From: Sphingomonas adhaesiva
Lineage (GTDB): Bacteria > Pseudomonadota > Alphaproteobacteria > Sphingomonadales > Sphingomonadaceae
Assembly: GCF_036946125.1 (NCBI RefSeq)
Contig: NZ_JAQIJT010000002.1
Span: 527,001 to 591,000 of the forward strand
Length of the DNA stretch: 64,000 nt
Direction of reading: 5' to 3'
Part shown: positions 16,377-25,620 of the stretch, piece after piece
How positions within the stretch are numbered: position 1 is the first letter of the stretch
Layout of the letters: each line of letters begins with the position of its first letter
The notes under the pieces: model-generated
The model's input: the letters and a program-made list of their open reading frames with translations, nothing else
Database searches by the model: none
Told to the model about the DNA's origin: nothing
Made by a program: the position numbers and the translations under genes

Positions 16377-17165
16377 ATGCGGATGTGGATGATCGGCTGC
16401 GGCAACATGGGATCGGCCATGTTGCGGCGCTGGGTGGACAGCGGCGTGTTGCGCGGCGGGGACGTCGACGTCGTCAACCGCCGCGACCGTGCGCTGCCCC
16501 ATGGCGTGCGGCAGGCGCGCGACCTGCCCCCGACGCCCGTGCCGGACGTCGTCGTCCTGGGGATCAAGCCGCAGCAGCTGGGCGAGGTCGCCGAGCGCTA
16601 CGCGTGGCGCGTCGCGGAGGCCCCGCTGCTGGTGTCGATGCTGGCCGGGGCGGACCCCGCGGCGCTGTCCGCTGCCTTTCCGGGGCCGGTGGCGGTCCAG
16701 ACGATGCCCAACCTGCCGGTCGAGCTGGGGCGGGGCGTCGTGGCGATCCACGCGCCCGACGCGCCTGCCGACGCACGCGCGACGGTCGACCGGCTGATGG
16801 TGCCGCTGGGGCTGGTCGAGTGGTTCGACGACGCGGCGCGATTCGCCGCGGCGGGGGCGCTTTCGGGAACGGGACCGGCGTTCCTGTTCCGCATGATCGA
16901 TGCCCTGGCCGCCGGCGGCGTCGCGCTGGGCCTGTCGCGGGCGGAGGCGGATGCGATCGCGCTGGCCACGGTCGAGGGCGCCGCGGCGATGGCGGCGGCG
17001 AGCGAGCACTCGCCCGCGGCGCTGGCCGATGCGGTGGCGAGCCCCGGCGGGATGACGCGCGCCGGCCTCAACGTGCTGGACGAGGACCGCGCGCTGGCGG
17101 CGTTGTTCGAGCGCACGCTGCAAGCGGTGGCCCGGCGCGGCGCGGAGATGGCGGCGACCCGATAA
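16377..17165 (+). CDS. proC: Pyrroline-5-carboxylate reductase
   Basis: A 262-aa protein. It reduces 1-pyrroline-5-carboxylate to proline with NAD(P)H. The Rossmann start MWMIGCGNMGSAMLRRW and the helical dimerisation domain with GALSGTGPAFLFRMIDALA and SPGGMTRAGLNVLDE are family-typical. Start ATG 16377 or 16383; neither has a strong ribosome site, so coupling to ybjN is likely. Confidence 0.94.
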   Translation: MRMWMIGCGNMGSAMLRRWVDSGVLRGGDVDVVNRRDRALPHGVRQARDLPPTPVPDVVVLGIKPQQLGEVAERYAWRVAEAPLLVSMLAGADPAALSAAFPGPVAVQTMPNLPVELGRGVVAIHAPDAPADARATVDRLMVPLGLVEWFDDAARFAAAGALSGTGPAFLFRMIDALAAGGVALGLSRAEADAIALATVEGAAAMAAASEHSPAALADAVASPGGMTRAGLNVLDEDRALAALFERTLQAVARRGAEMAATR

Positions 17166-17191
17166 TCGATACCGTCATCCCGGCTCAAGGC

Positions 17192-17345
17192 GCGACCTTC
17201 GCAACAGGCTACACCGTGCTCCTGCGAAGGCAGGAGCCCAGAGTTGCAGGTCCCATAAGGCGTTGTTCTGCTGGGCCCTGGGCTCCTGCCTGCGCAGGAG
17301 CACGGCGTGGGCTCGGTGCTGTTGCACCTGTTTTGCAATGGCCCC
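17192..17345. repeat. 153-bp repeat element, copy 2 (inverted)
   Basis: Reverse-complement copy of the element at 13087-13239. The core (the segment with GCCCACGCCGTGCTCCTGCG and its dyad partner) differs at only a few bases, while the terminal repeats are more diverged (GCGACCTTCGCAACA / TTTTGCAATGGCCCC). It lies between proC and the MarR gene. The two copies bracket about 4 kb in opposite orientation. Confidence 0.75.
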
Positions 17346-17389
17346 GCTCACGGCCGTGGTGACGGAGCGCGTCCGACCCCGCCCCGGCA

Positions 17390-17902
17390 TCACCCGCCGT
17401 TGCGCAGCGCCTCCACTCGCGGCATTTCGTCCGCCGGGATCAGTCCCTCCAGCACCGACCAGAATCCGCTGACCGCCCCCTGACCGGCACGCAGATAGGC
17501 CGCCGACAGCCGCTCGCGCAGCGCATCGTACAGTCCCGCCTCCAGCTCGACCCCCGCCGGGGTCAGCCGCAGCAGCCGCTGCCGCCGGTCGCGCTCGCCC
17601 GGACGCGTTTCCACCAGTTCGCGGTCGATCAGCTCGTTGAGCACGCGCCCCAGCGACTGTTTCGTGATCGCCAGCAACGCCAGCAGGTCGCTGACCGGCA
17701 TGTCGGGCTTGCGCGCGATGAAATACAGGGCACGGTGGTGCGCGCGCCCCAGTCCCTGCCGCGCCAGCCCGCGATCGATCGAGCGCGTGATGTGGCTGTT
17801 GCCGAAATACAGCAGCTCGATGCCGCGGCGGATCTCGGATTCGCGCAGGAATTGCGGTGAGGCGGAGGGGGTTGTGGCAGCCATGTTGACCGGCTTTGCC
17901 AT
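17390..17902 (-). CDS. MarR-family transcriptional regulator
   Basis: About 170 aa from the ATG at 17902 (MAKPVNMAATT), which has GGAGG upstream; 17884 is also possible. The winged HTH spans about residues 45-115: AHHRALYFIARKPDMPVSDL, then LLAITKQSLGRVLNELIDR and a wing ETRPGERDRRQRLLRLT. MarR proteins are dimeric repressors answering phenolics or oxidants. It is divergent from ilvE and may regulate it. Confidence 0.88.
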   Translation of the reverse strand: MAKPVNMAATTPSASPQFLRESEIRRGIELLYFGNSHITRSIDRGLARQGLGRAHHRALYFIARKPDMPVSDLLALLAITKQSLGRVLNELIDRELVETRPGERDRRQRLLRLTPAGVELEAGLYDALRERLSAAYLRAGQGAVSGFWSVLEGLIPADEMPRVEALRNGG

Positions 17903-17970
17903 CCGCCCTAGGCCTCCGCAACCCGGCAATGGGCATGCCGCCCGCTCCGCCGTGCATCCTTGGAGGTCCC

Positions 17971-19050
17971 GTGACTTTCGCGTTCGAACCGCATCCGTCC
18001 CCCGTCCCCGCCAACGAGCGGGAAGCGCGGCTGGTAGATCCGGGGTTCGGCCGCGTCTTCACCGACCATATGGCGATCCTCCACTGGTCGGAGGCGGAGG
18101 GCTGGCACGACGGCCGCATCACGCAGCGCGTGCCGCTGACGATGGACCCCGCCTCCTCGGTGCTTCATTACGCGCAGGAGATTTTCGAGGGGCTGAAGGC
18201 GTACCGGCTGGAGGACGGCGGGCTCGCGCTGTTCCGCCCGGAGGCGAACGCGCGCCGGTTGCAGGAGTCCGCCCGCCGGCTCGCCATGCCCGAATTGCCC
18301 GAGGACCTGTTCCTCGAATCGGTCGAGCAACTGGTGCTGGCCGAGCGCGACTGGATGCCGACGCTGGAGGGCGGGTCGCTGTACCTGCGCCCGTTCATGA
18401 TCGCATCGGAGGCGTTCCTGGGCGTGAAGCCGTCGGCGGAGTATCTCTACATGGTGCTCGCCTCGTCGGTCGGCGCCTATTGGAAGGGCGGGGCGCGCGC
18501 CGTGTCGCTGTGGGTCAGCCACGATTACACGCGCGCGGCGCCCGGCGGCACCGGGGCGGCCAAGTGCGGCGGCAATTACGCGACCAGCCTGATCGCGCAG
18601 CAGGAGGCGATCCGCCGCGGCTGCGACCAGGTCGTCTTCCTCGACGCGGCGGAGCGCCGCTGGATCGAGGAACTGGGCGGCATGAACATCTTCTTCGTCT
18701 TCGACGACGGCTCGATCCAGACGCCGCCGCTGACCGGCACGATCCTGCCCGGGATCACGCGCGATTCGATCCTGCGGCTGGCGCGCGACGAGGGGCTGGT
18801 GGTGCGCGAGGAGCCTTATGCGATCGAGCAGTGGCGGGCCGATGCGGCGAGCGGCCGCCTGGTCGAGAGCTTCGCCTGCGGCACCGCCGCGGTGGTGACC
18901 CCGATCGGTCGCGTCGCCGGTCCGGACTATGAGTTCACGATCGGCAGCGGCGCCACGGGTCAAACGACCGCGCGCTTCCTCGACCGCCTGAGCGCGATCC
19001 AGCGCGGCCGGATCGCCGATCCGTACGGCTGGCTGCGTCGTATCGGTTGA
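17971..19050 (+). CDS. ilvE: Branched-chain amino-acid aminotransferase
   Basis: A 359-aa protein starting at GTG 17971 with GGAGG 5 bp upstream. It transfers the amino group between glutamate and branched-chain 2-oxo acids, using PLP (fold type IV). Family segments: ILHWSEAEGWHDG, HYAQEIFEGLKAYR, LYLRPFMIASE, AKCGGNYATSLIAQQEA and ELGGMNIFFVFDD. The length is that of the bacterial BCAT2-like group. It directly precedes tRNA-Gln. Confidence 0.94.
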   Translation: MTFAFEPHPSPVPANEREARLVDPGFGRVFTDHMAILHWSEAEGWHDGRITQRVPLTMDPASSVLHYAQEIFEGLKAYRLEDGGLALFRPEANARRLQESARRLAMPELPEDLFLESVEQLVLAERDWMPTLEGGSLYLRPFMIASEAFLGVKPSAEYLYMVLASSVGAYWKGGARAVSLWVSHDYTRAAPGGTGAAKCGGNYATSLIAQQEAIRRGCDQVVFLDAAERRWIEELGGMNIFFVFDDGSIQTPPLTGTILPGITRDSILRLARDEGLVVREEPYAIEQWRADAASGRLVESFACGTAAVVTPIGRVAGPDYEFTIGSGATGQTTARFLDRLSAIQRGRIADPYGWLRRIG

Positions 19051-19086
19051 ACCTTTCCCCGCGCGCGGCTAAGCGCGCAGGCCTGC

Positions 19087-19161
19087 TGGGGCGTCGCCAA
19101 GCGGTAAGGCAACGGTTTTTGGTACCGTCATACGCAGGTTCGAATCCTGCCGCCCCAGCCA
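19087..19161 (+). tRNA. tRNA-Gln (UUG), island attachment gene
   Basis: The acceptor stem TGGGGCG pairs with CGCCCCA. The anticodon loop TTTTGGT gives UUG; T-loop GGTTCGAATCC; CCA encoded; 75 nt. The final 20 bp recur at 48332-48351, and an integrase gene lies just downstream, so the tRNA is the attachment site of the island and was kept intact by the insertion. Confidence 0.97.
19142..19161 (+). repeat. attL core (tRNA-Gln 3' end)
   Basis: GAATCCTGCCGCCCCAGCCA, covering part of the T-arm, the acceptor strand and CCA. Identical to 48332-48351. Confidence 0.85.
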
Positions 19162-19262
19162 ATTCGCACCTAAGGACTTGATCTCGCTGGCTTCTCGCTC
19201 GTGAGACGGAACGATTGTGCCATCGACTGTGCCAATCGTCTGTCCGGAAGGTCGGATGCTCC

Positions 19263-21158
19263 GTGGCCTCGGTCCAGCATGTCTATCGCCGCGGCGCCAT
19301 GTTCTGGTGGCGGCGCTGTCTCCCTTTGTTCTCGTTCAAGAAACTTGATATACGTCTATCCCTGCGCACGGCCGATCGGCAGGTGGCGCGGGAACGAGGC
19401 GCCGCGCTGACCGCTGCGACGCGGGAGGTGGTAAGAATGTTGGAGCAGCGCGTGAGGGCGGCCGACGCGCGTCCGACCGAGGACGAACTCCAGGCAATCG
19501 CACGGCAGGCGTACGCGGAGAAGCTGGCGCAATTCTGCGATGATCAAAGAGCTTACCCGCATCATGCGGTCGATCACGAGCGCGCCAACCGAACGTGGGC
19601 CGACTACTACGACCGGCTCGTCCGCAACGGCGGCCATGCAGCAATGCTGGATGGCGAGGAACAGGCGTGGCGGATGATGGGCTGGGATGCGCAGCGCGTG
19701 GCCAACCTGCGCGTCGCGATCGCGCACGTCGAAGAGGGAAATCCGCCGATCTCACGGCGCTTCGTCGATCATTACCTTCGCGAATTCGGATACGAGCCGC
19801 ATGATGGCCTGCGCCGCATGGTCGAGCGGGCACTCCATCCGGCCTATCGCGACGCTTGTCTTGAGGCCGAGCGACGCCGACGGAGCGCGATCGAGCCGGC
19901 ATCGGCATCGCCTTACGCGGAGCCTGCTCAGGCCAGTGCGACCGCCACGGCCGGAAACCGATCATCGGCCGACCAAGGTGCGTATTTCAGCGACTTTATC
20001 GAGGCGGCGATCGCCGCCTTGGTCGCCAATGAACGATGGGATGGAAAATCTGGACGTCAGGCGCGCAGTACCATCGCCCTGTTCGAACTGCTGATCGGTC
20101 GCAAGAAGCTGGGGGCTTATCATCAGGACGATCTGACCGCGTTTATGAAAAAGCTCCGGTTCGTGCCCAAGCAGTACGACATGACGAGGGCCGAAAGCCG
20201 TGAAAGCATCCTCAACCATGTGGCAGCGGGGGAGACGGCGGCGGAGAAGGCTGATGGCAAACCCATTGTCGGCGAACGCTCAAATCGGACGCGAAACCGA
20301 CACCTATCGAGCCTTGCGGCGATCGTTCGCTGGGGCATTACAAACAAGAAGGGCAAGCCTGACATCACGTTCGACAAGCAGTTCGCGATCGTATCCAAGC
20401 GCAAGCGCGCTCGATCGGAACGTCCGGCGACCTCCAAGGACGATGTGGCAACGCTATTCGCCATGCCGACGTGGACGGGCTCGCAGCCTCATCGCGGCGG
20501 CACTGGCGCGGCTATCTTGAGAGCACGCGTTACGCCTGGTGATGCGATCGTCCATGATGCGTTCTATTGGGTGCCGCTTCTCCTCTACTATACCGGTGCC
20601 CGGCGGGAGGAAATCTGTAAATTGTGCCCGGGTGACGTGAAGCTGGAACCCATTCCGCATATCTTCATCGACTTTACGGATTTCGGTCGCATCAAGAACG
20701 ACCAATCGGTTCGCCCTGTGCCATTGCATCGAGAATTGGTTCGTCTGGGTTTCCTTCAGTTCGTTGAGGAATGCCGGAAGCGGGAATATCCGGTCCTTTT
20801 TCCCGAGCTGACGCCGACCAACGACGTGCAGAAGTTCGGCGACATCTATTACAAGAACGTATGGGCTAATCTGAAGCGGGCTGCAAAACTCGCTGACGAC
20901 GCGACAAATCACGGTATGCGGCATCGTTTTTCGACGGACCTGAAGGCGAAGAAGGTCTTCAGTGAGTTCCGCCGCGACGTGATGGGACAGGGCGGCCTCG
21001 ACATCAACGAGGAACGGTATAGCGATACGGCGGCGATGGAGATCCTGAAGGGGATTATCGAGGAATTGCCATCCGTCACGGACGCACTCCAACCGGGCAA
21101 GGCGATCGTGCCGCCTAGGGTAATCCGCCGCCCGAAGCCGAGCATGCGTCGTAAGTAA
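19263..21158 (+). CDS. Tyrosine recombinase (island integrase)
   Basis: About 631 aa from a GTG at 19263 with GGAAGG upstream; the open frame extends 48 bp further. The N-terminus (SVQHVYRRGAMFWWRRCLP) is of the DUF6538 type seen in many alphaproteobacterial integrases. The C-terminal catalytic domain shows the first Arg in YYTGARREEICKL, the HxxR box in NHGMRHRFSTDLK and the Tyr nucleophile in NEERYSD. It appears intact and acts at the tRNA-Gln site 100 bp upstream. Confidence 0.9.
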   Translation: MASVQHVYRRGAMFWWRRCLPLFSFKKLDIRLSLRTADRQVARERGAALTAATREVVRMLEQRVRAADARPTEDELQAIARQAYAEKLAQFCDDQRAYPHHAVDHERANRTWADYYDRLVRNGGHAAMLDGEEQAWRMMGWDAQRVANLRVAIAHVEEGNPPISRRFVDHYLREFGYEPHDGLRRMVERALHPAYRDACLEAERRRRSAIEPASASPYAEPAQASATATAGNRSSADQGAYFSDFIEAAIAALVANERWDGKSGRQARSTIALFELLIGRKKLGAYHQDDLTAFMKKLRFVPKQYDMTRAESRESILNHVAAGETAAEKADGKPIVGERSNRTRNRHLSSLAAIVRWGITNKKGKPDITFDKQFAIVSKRKRARSERPATSKDDVATLFAMPTWTGSQPHRGGTGAAILRARVTPGDAIVHDAFYWVPLLLYYTGARREEICKLCPGDVKLEPIPHIFIDFTDFGRIKNDQSVRPVPLHRELVRLGFLQFVEECRKREYPVLFPELTPTNDVQKFGDIYYKNVWANLKRAAKLADDATNHGMRHRFSTDLKAKKVFSEFRRDVMGQGGLDINEERYSDTAAMEILKGIIEELPSVTDALQPGKAIVPPRVIRRPKPSMRRK

Positions 21159-21214
21159 GGCCGTAACTTTGCGGTTGGAAATTGACGGCGCGGGTGTGCG
21201 CGTTAGGCATCCGT

Positions 21215-22117
21215 ATGGCTTTCGGCGTCTTCATCCACCGGTCGGACTCAATCTACGATGACACGCCGGCCGAGCGCTATCAGTTCCCGCCTCAATATCT
21301 CAGCCGGGTCCGCGCCTGCATCGGCGACTGGATCGTCTATTACGAGCCGCGCAAGGTGCCCGGCACGCGCGGGTATTTCGCCGTGGCAAAGGTCGAGCAG
21401 GTGATTGCCGACCCAAGCGCTCCCGGCATGTACCTCGCGCTGATCGAACTCGGCAGTTACCTCGACTTCTCGAACCCGGTTCCCTTCGCCGACGGTGATG
21501 GGGCCGTGATCGAACGCGGCGTGCTCAACGAGGCTGGGCGTATATCGGGTCGGGCTCAGGCGGCTGTGCGAGGGCTGTCCGCGTCCGACTTCGCCCGCAT
21601 CGTCGACCTTGGTCTGGCGGAGGATAATGTGCTGTTGCCGCGGGTCGGTGCCTCCGAAGCGCCGTCGGCGGTTCGAGAGGAGCGAATACCGTTCGGCTTC
21701 GACGAGACGCGCGAGCGTGTAAGCATGCTCGTTTCCCGCGTCGTGCGTGACCGTGTTTTCCGCCGCATCGTGCTGCGCGCATATGACGAGCGATGCGCGG
21801 TCACGGGGCTCAAGCTAATCAACGGCGGCGGGCGGGCCGAGGTCGAGGCCGCGCACATTCGGCCGGTCGAGGCGGACGGGCCGGATATCGTGAGCAATGG
21901 CCTGGCTCTTTCCGGCACGGCGCATTGGATGTTCGATCGCGGGCTCATCAGCCTGGCTGACGACGCCAGCATCCTCGTCTCTCGTCAGGCGAACGATCCG
22001 GACAGCATCCGCTCGGTCATCAATCCGAGCGGGCGAGCGATCTTGCCAGGCCGCCCCGGCGACCGGCCGCATCCGCATTTCCTGCGCTGGCACCGGGAGA
22101 ACTGCTTCAAGCTGTGA
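21215..22117 (+). CDS. HNH endonuclease with N-terminal recognition-like domain
   Basis: A 300-aa protein from the ATG at 21215 (MAFGVFIHRSDSIYDD). The C-terminal HNH_2-type nuclease is visible: CAVTGLKL, EVEAAHIRPVE, GPDIVSNGLALSGTAHWMFD. The N-terminal 120 residues (YEPRKVPGTRGYFAVAKVEQV) resemble a PUA/EVE-like sheet domain, of the kind that reads modified bases in some restriction enzymes. That second assignment is only by impression. It directly follows the integrase and probably protects the element or host (inference). Confidence 0.75.
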   Translation: MAFGVFIHRSDSIYDDTPAERYQFPPQYLSRVRACIGDWIVYYEPRKVPGTRGYFAVAKVEQVIADPSAPGMYLALIELGSYLDFSNPVPFADGDGAVIERGVLNEAGRISGRAQAAVRGLSASDFARIVDLGLAEDNVLLPRVGASEAPSAVREERIPFGFDETRERVSMLVSRVVRDRVFRRIVLRAYDERCAVTGLKLINGGGRAEVEAAHIRPVEADGPDIVSNGLALSGTAHWMFDRGLISLADDASILVSRQANDPDSIRSVINPSGRAILPGRPGDRPHPHFLRWHRENCFKL

Positions 22118-22350
22118 AGGTGCTAACGACCGGAAATTCGGAAGGAAGGTCGGTTCAGCAGCCGACGATGCGTTGGCGCGACCAAGGGGGAGGAAATTCA
22201 GGCGCAACAGCGCAATTTGGCGGGGGCGCCCAATTGCGGTGCGCCGCCGGTGCCTGATCGACCGCGGCGGGTCCTCCAACCTGACGGTTTCCGGAAGGCG
22301 GTTCGAGGGGGGTATTGTGTGGTCCGCGGGGCGGGTCGACAATCAGGGGC

Positions 22351-25020
22351 ATGTCGACGTCCGGGTCCATCGGTGAAGAGCCTGCGGTGTTCGCGCACCA
22401 CGTGCGTGCGCTTCTCGCCCGGCAGCGGCGCGAGGACGAGGAAGCGATTGCCGGGTCCCTGAAGCGGACGGGCTTCCGCGCGCAGGGCGACGATCGCGCA
22501 GCCCGAGGACCGCAGCGCCGCCAGTTCACGTCCCACCGCGAGCGGACGGTGGACTTCCATGCCGCCAGCCCGCTGACCCGCCGCGACCGGCAGACGGGCG
22601 GGTTTCGGGTGCCACACTTCGACGTGAAGGCGGTCGTGGCGATCCACCCGCCGTCCCGGAACGGCGTCGCACATTCGCGATGCGGCGGCGGGGGAATGAG
22701 TGCCGCGGCACACTTCGACTATGTGACCGATGGGGCCAGGATCGGGCTCGCGACTCACATCGACTATATCCGGCGGGAAACCGGCGTCGCTGATCCAGCG
22801 GGCGAAATGCTGCTCGACATGCTGGACGAGCAGGAGATGCGGGCGGATCTGAACCAGCTCGCCTGCTACACCAACATTCCCGGCGGCTGGGACCGGGCAC
22901 GCAGCCTGTTCGAGGCGGCCGAGCGCGCCGCGCCGCCGCCGAAGTCGCATCTGCTTCAGGCATCGACCGCGCAGGTCACCAGTTTCGAGTATCAGCTGAA
23001 GTTCGGCGGTGCCCCGACCTGGTTCCGCGAGATGACCCAGCGATTGCAGGCGGAAGCGGCCGAGGTCGAGCGGGAGGCGATCGAGCGTGGGCGGCCCGAG
23101 CGACATCGCACGGTCACCATCGCCGAGGTGTCCGGCGAGGAAGCCTATGAGCGTCTCGACTGGTTCGAACGCAGGCGGTTCGCTCGCGATCTCGTAACGT
23201 GGAAGCAGGGCCGGACCCAACGATCGCAGCACCGGTTCGTCGGCGAACTGCCCAACGGTCTTTCGGCGGTCGATCGCCACGAGATACTGTCGCGCTTCTG
23301 CGGCACGTTGGCGGATGACGGCTGGATGGTGGTCGGCGCGATCCACCAACCCGACCGCCACAACGACCGCCGGAACTTCCACATCCACGTCGATGGCGTC
23401 GACCGCCCGGCTCGATGGCTCGACGATCCTGGCTGTTGGGACTTCGAATATGTCGAACGACGCAACGGAAAGGTCACGCATCCGAAGCGTCAGAAGAAGG
23501 TCCGCTATGAAGCGCCGCCCGCCGGCCTTTTGCGTGACCGGTTCATCACGATCGTCAATGAGGTGGTCGGCGATCGGCCGGATGTCGTGCGGTATCTGCA
23601 CGGGACCTATGCCGACAATGATATCGGGCTGACCCCGCTCGACCATATGGGGAACCGCGCGATTGGTCTGGAGTCGCGCGGGATCGAAACGGAGGTTGGA
23701 TCGCGCAATGCCCGCCGCATCTTCACCGATGAGGCCGCGGCGTGCGAGAAGCGGGCCGCCGAAGCGGAAGCGGCGCTCGTCAGCGAACTCGCGCTGATCC
23801 GCACCATCGTCGCGAACGATCTCACTGCCATGGCGGCGGTCGAACGCTACGAACGACTGGAACGGCGGCTGATCCGGCGGCGGCTTCAGCGCGAACTCGC
23901 CGACGTCGTCATCACGATGGCGCGGTCACGGGCGGAGACGGTGGCGCATACGCTGACCCCAACGCCCGGCCGCCCGGTGACACCGCGCAAGGGAGACGAC
24001 CAACTGCTCGCCGATGCTCGGGCGCACCTTGCATGGGTCGAGCGGAACAGCCCTACGCCGGACGAGCGGGAAGCGGCGCGACGGGTGGAGGAGGCGCTCG
24101 CCGCAAGGGCAGCGGACCAGTGGGCGATCATCCTGTCGGCGACGGTACATCTCGGGCCTGCGCCGGCCATGGACGCAGTCGTCTACGTTCCGCGCCATCA
24201 GGCGCCTGCGGCGGCGGCCACGGCTTCGCGGTTCGATGGTCCGAAGCGGGATCGCCTGCATGCCTGGCTGCGCAAACACGCCGCTGATGGGGCTCTTCTG
24301 ATCTTCGACAACGGCGACGCGCGGCTCGGCCACAGCGTTCCAAAAGCGATCGACACGCTGATGCGGCAGTTCGCCGATGAACCGAGCTTCCAGCGGCTGC
24401 TGCTAATGGAGCGGCACCGGCGGGCTGATCGCGAGATGCTGTCGGGCGTCGCTCTTTCGGGTGGAACAGGACGCGCGTCTTCGGGATCGGTGAAACCGCG
24501 CGCAGTCGCGCATGCGTCGCCATTGAGCCCGTCGTCCACCACGACGGTTCAAACCCTGCCGATCCCGAAGCCAGGAAAAGCGGAGCCCTCGCCCACGGTC
24601 TTGGCCACCACTTCTTTCTCGCCCGCCGCGTCTCGCACGGTCGCGCCAAGCGCGCATATCGCGGCACGACAAGCGGATCGGAAACCTGACATTTCCGGAT
24701 CGCCTCCTGACAAGCAGCCGAACCGGGTCGCACCGAGCGGGCCGGATCGGGCGGCTTCGACTGCGACGAAGGACGCCTCTACCGACCGCGCGCCACCCGC
24801 GCCGGATACGGCCGAGAAGTCGAAGGTCAGTATCTTCGATCAGGCATCATCGTTGCAGACAGCGGACGCGAAGAGAGTGGCGCCGAAGGGGCCGACAAGC
24901 TCTGCGCCACCGATCAGTCTGCCTACCAAGGGCCCGAACGCTAGCCCGTCGCGCGCATCCGGGAAGGCCCGCCGGGGCCGGCGGAAGGAAGATTGGGGAA
25001 CGCCTGCGGCTGTGCCGTGA
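22351..25020 (+). CDS. MobA/MobL-type relaxase
   Basis: About 889 aa from the ATG at 22351 with AGGGG upstream. The nicking domain contains MVVGAIHQPDRHNDRRNFHI and HVDG, giving the HxH metal site, and GLTPLDHMGNRAIGLESRG. Residues of about 420-560 are helical and charged; the last 200 are Pro/Ser/Ala-rich and low in complexity. By family knowledge it nicks oriT and pilots the strand. The 233-bp gap before it (22118-22350) is the likeliest place for oriT, though no clear nick motif was identified. Confidence 0.75.
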   Translation: MSTSGSIGEEPAVFAHHVRALLARQRREDEEAIAGSLKRTGFRAQGDDRAARGPQRRQFTSHRERTVDFHAASPLTRRDRQTGGFRVPHFDVKAVVAIHPPSRNGVAHSRCGGGGMSAAAHFDYVTDGARIGLATHIDYIRRETGVADPAGEMLLDMLDEQEMRADLNQLACYTNIPGGWDRARSLFEAAERAAPPPKSHLLQASTAQVTSFEYQLKFGGAPTWFREMTQRLQAEAAEVEREAIERGRPERHRTVTIAEVSGEEAYERLDWFERRRFARDLVTWKQGRTQRSQHRFVGELPNGLSAVDRHEILSRFCGTLADDGWMVVGAIHQPDRHNDRRNFHIHVDGVDRPARWLDDPGCWDFEYVERRNGKVTHPKRQKKVRYEAPPAGLLRDRFITIVNEVVGDRPDVVRYLHGTYADNDIGLTPLDHMGNRAIGLESRGIETEVGSRNARRIFTDEAAACEKRAAEAEAALVSELALIRTIVANDLTAMAAVERYERLERRLIRRRLQRELADVVITMARSRAETVAHTLTPTPGRPVTPRKGDDQLLADARAHLAWVERNSPTPDEREAARRVEEALAARAADQWAIILSATVHLGPAPAMDAVVYVPRHQAPAAAATASRFDGPKRDRLHAWLRKHAADGALLIFDNGDARLGHSVPKAIDTLMRQFADEPSFQRLLLMERHRRADREMLSGVALSGGTGRASSGSVKPRAVAHASPLSPSSTTTVQTLPIPKPGKAEPSPTVLATTSFSPAASRTVAPSAHIAARQADRKPDISGSPPDKQPNRVAPSGPDRAASTATKDASTDRAPPAPDTAEKSKVSIFDQASSLQTADAKRVAPKGPTSSAPPISLPTKGPNASPSRASGKARRGRRKEDWGTPAAVP

Positions 25021-25036
25021 AGGCGAAAATGAAGGT

Positions 25037-25069
25037 GCGGGAGGTGGCGTGCAGCCCGCCACCTCCCGC
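25037..25069 (+). terminator. Strong hairpin after relaxase
   Basis: GCGGGAGGTGGCG and CGCCACCTCCCGC form a perfect 13-bp stem with a 7-nt loop, 16 bp after the relaxase stop and 20 bp before the next start. No T-run follows, so attenuation or mRNA protection is as possible as termination. Confidence 0.5.
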
Positions 25070-25089
25070 ATAATCCCAAGGACTTTCTT

Positions 25090-25455
25090 GTGTATATCAT
25101 GACCAAGGAGCGGGCGCTGGCGCAGATGCGTGCGCTGACCGCGACGCAGGCGCTCGCCACGCTGGTGGGCTGGCAATCCGACCCGGCGACCCGGCTGCTG
25201 CTGCGCCCGCCGTTCAGCGAATGGTTCTACGCCGCCTCCGCCGATCTCCTGCTGGTCCCATCGATCGAACCGACGCGCGGCGATCTCGCCATCGTCGACA
25301 GGGGCATGCGCGAAGCGAGGTGCGACGCGCTGGTCGTCAAGGCATCGAGCGAAGGCCGGCGCACGCTCTACATCGCCTATGGCCAGTGGGGTCGGCAGGA
25401 GAACGTCTGGTGCCATGGCCGGCGGCTCTGGCTGTCGCCGCGTGGCGAGGCGTGA
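25090..25455 (+). CDS. Hypothetical protein
   Basis: A 121-aa protein. The GTG at 25090 has AAGGA 7 bp upstream; an ATG follows at 25099. No family recognised. The sequence looks cytosolic (QALATLVGWQSDPATRLLLR, FSEWFYAASADLLLVPSI). The frame stays open for another 54 codons after its TGA, up to 25620, where the next gene starts in TGATG overlap. The TGA may therefore be a nonsense mutation in a 176-residue gene. Confidence 0.55.
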   Translation: MYIMTKERALAQMRALTATQALATLVGWQSDPATRLLLRPPFSEWFYAASADLLLVPSIEPTRGDLAIVDRGMREARCDALVVKASSEGRRTLYIAYGQWGRQENVWCHGRRLWLSPRGEA

Positions 25456-25497
25456 CTGGTTCCCGACCCGCATGACAGCGAGGATCCGCAGCTGTCG

Positions 25498-25620
25498 ATG
25501 CAGTTGACCGAGCGCCGGCTGCAGGTCGCGTCGCATCCGCCCGCGCGGGACGACCAGGAGGCGATCGACGGCCTCGACCGGGCCGACGCCTTCCTCGCGC
25601 AGGTATGGGGGAACCGCTGA
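25498..25620 (+). CDS. Small ORF coupled to next gene
   Basis: A 40-codon frame from the ATG at 25498 (MQLTERRLQVASHPPARDDQ), in the same frame as the previous gene. The stop overlaps the next start (TGATG), which is the usual sign of translated, coupled genes. It is either a separate short gene or the C-terminal part of the preceding gene cut off by the TGA at 25453-25455. Confidence 0.4.
   Translation: MQLTERRLQVASHPPARDDQEAIDGLDRADAFLAQVWGNR

Noticed and set aside
22198..23646. 482-codon minus-strand frame over the relaxase
   Set aside because: Same kind of antisense shadow; the plus-strand relaxase has clear motifs.
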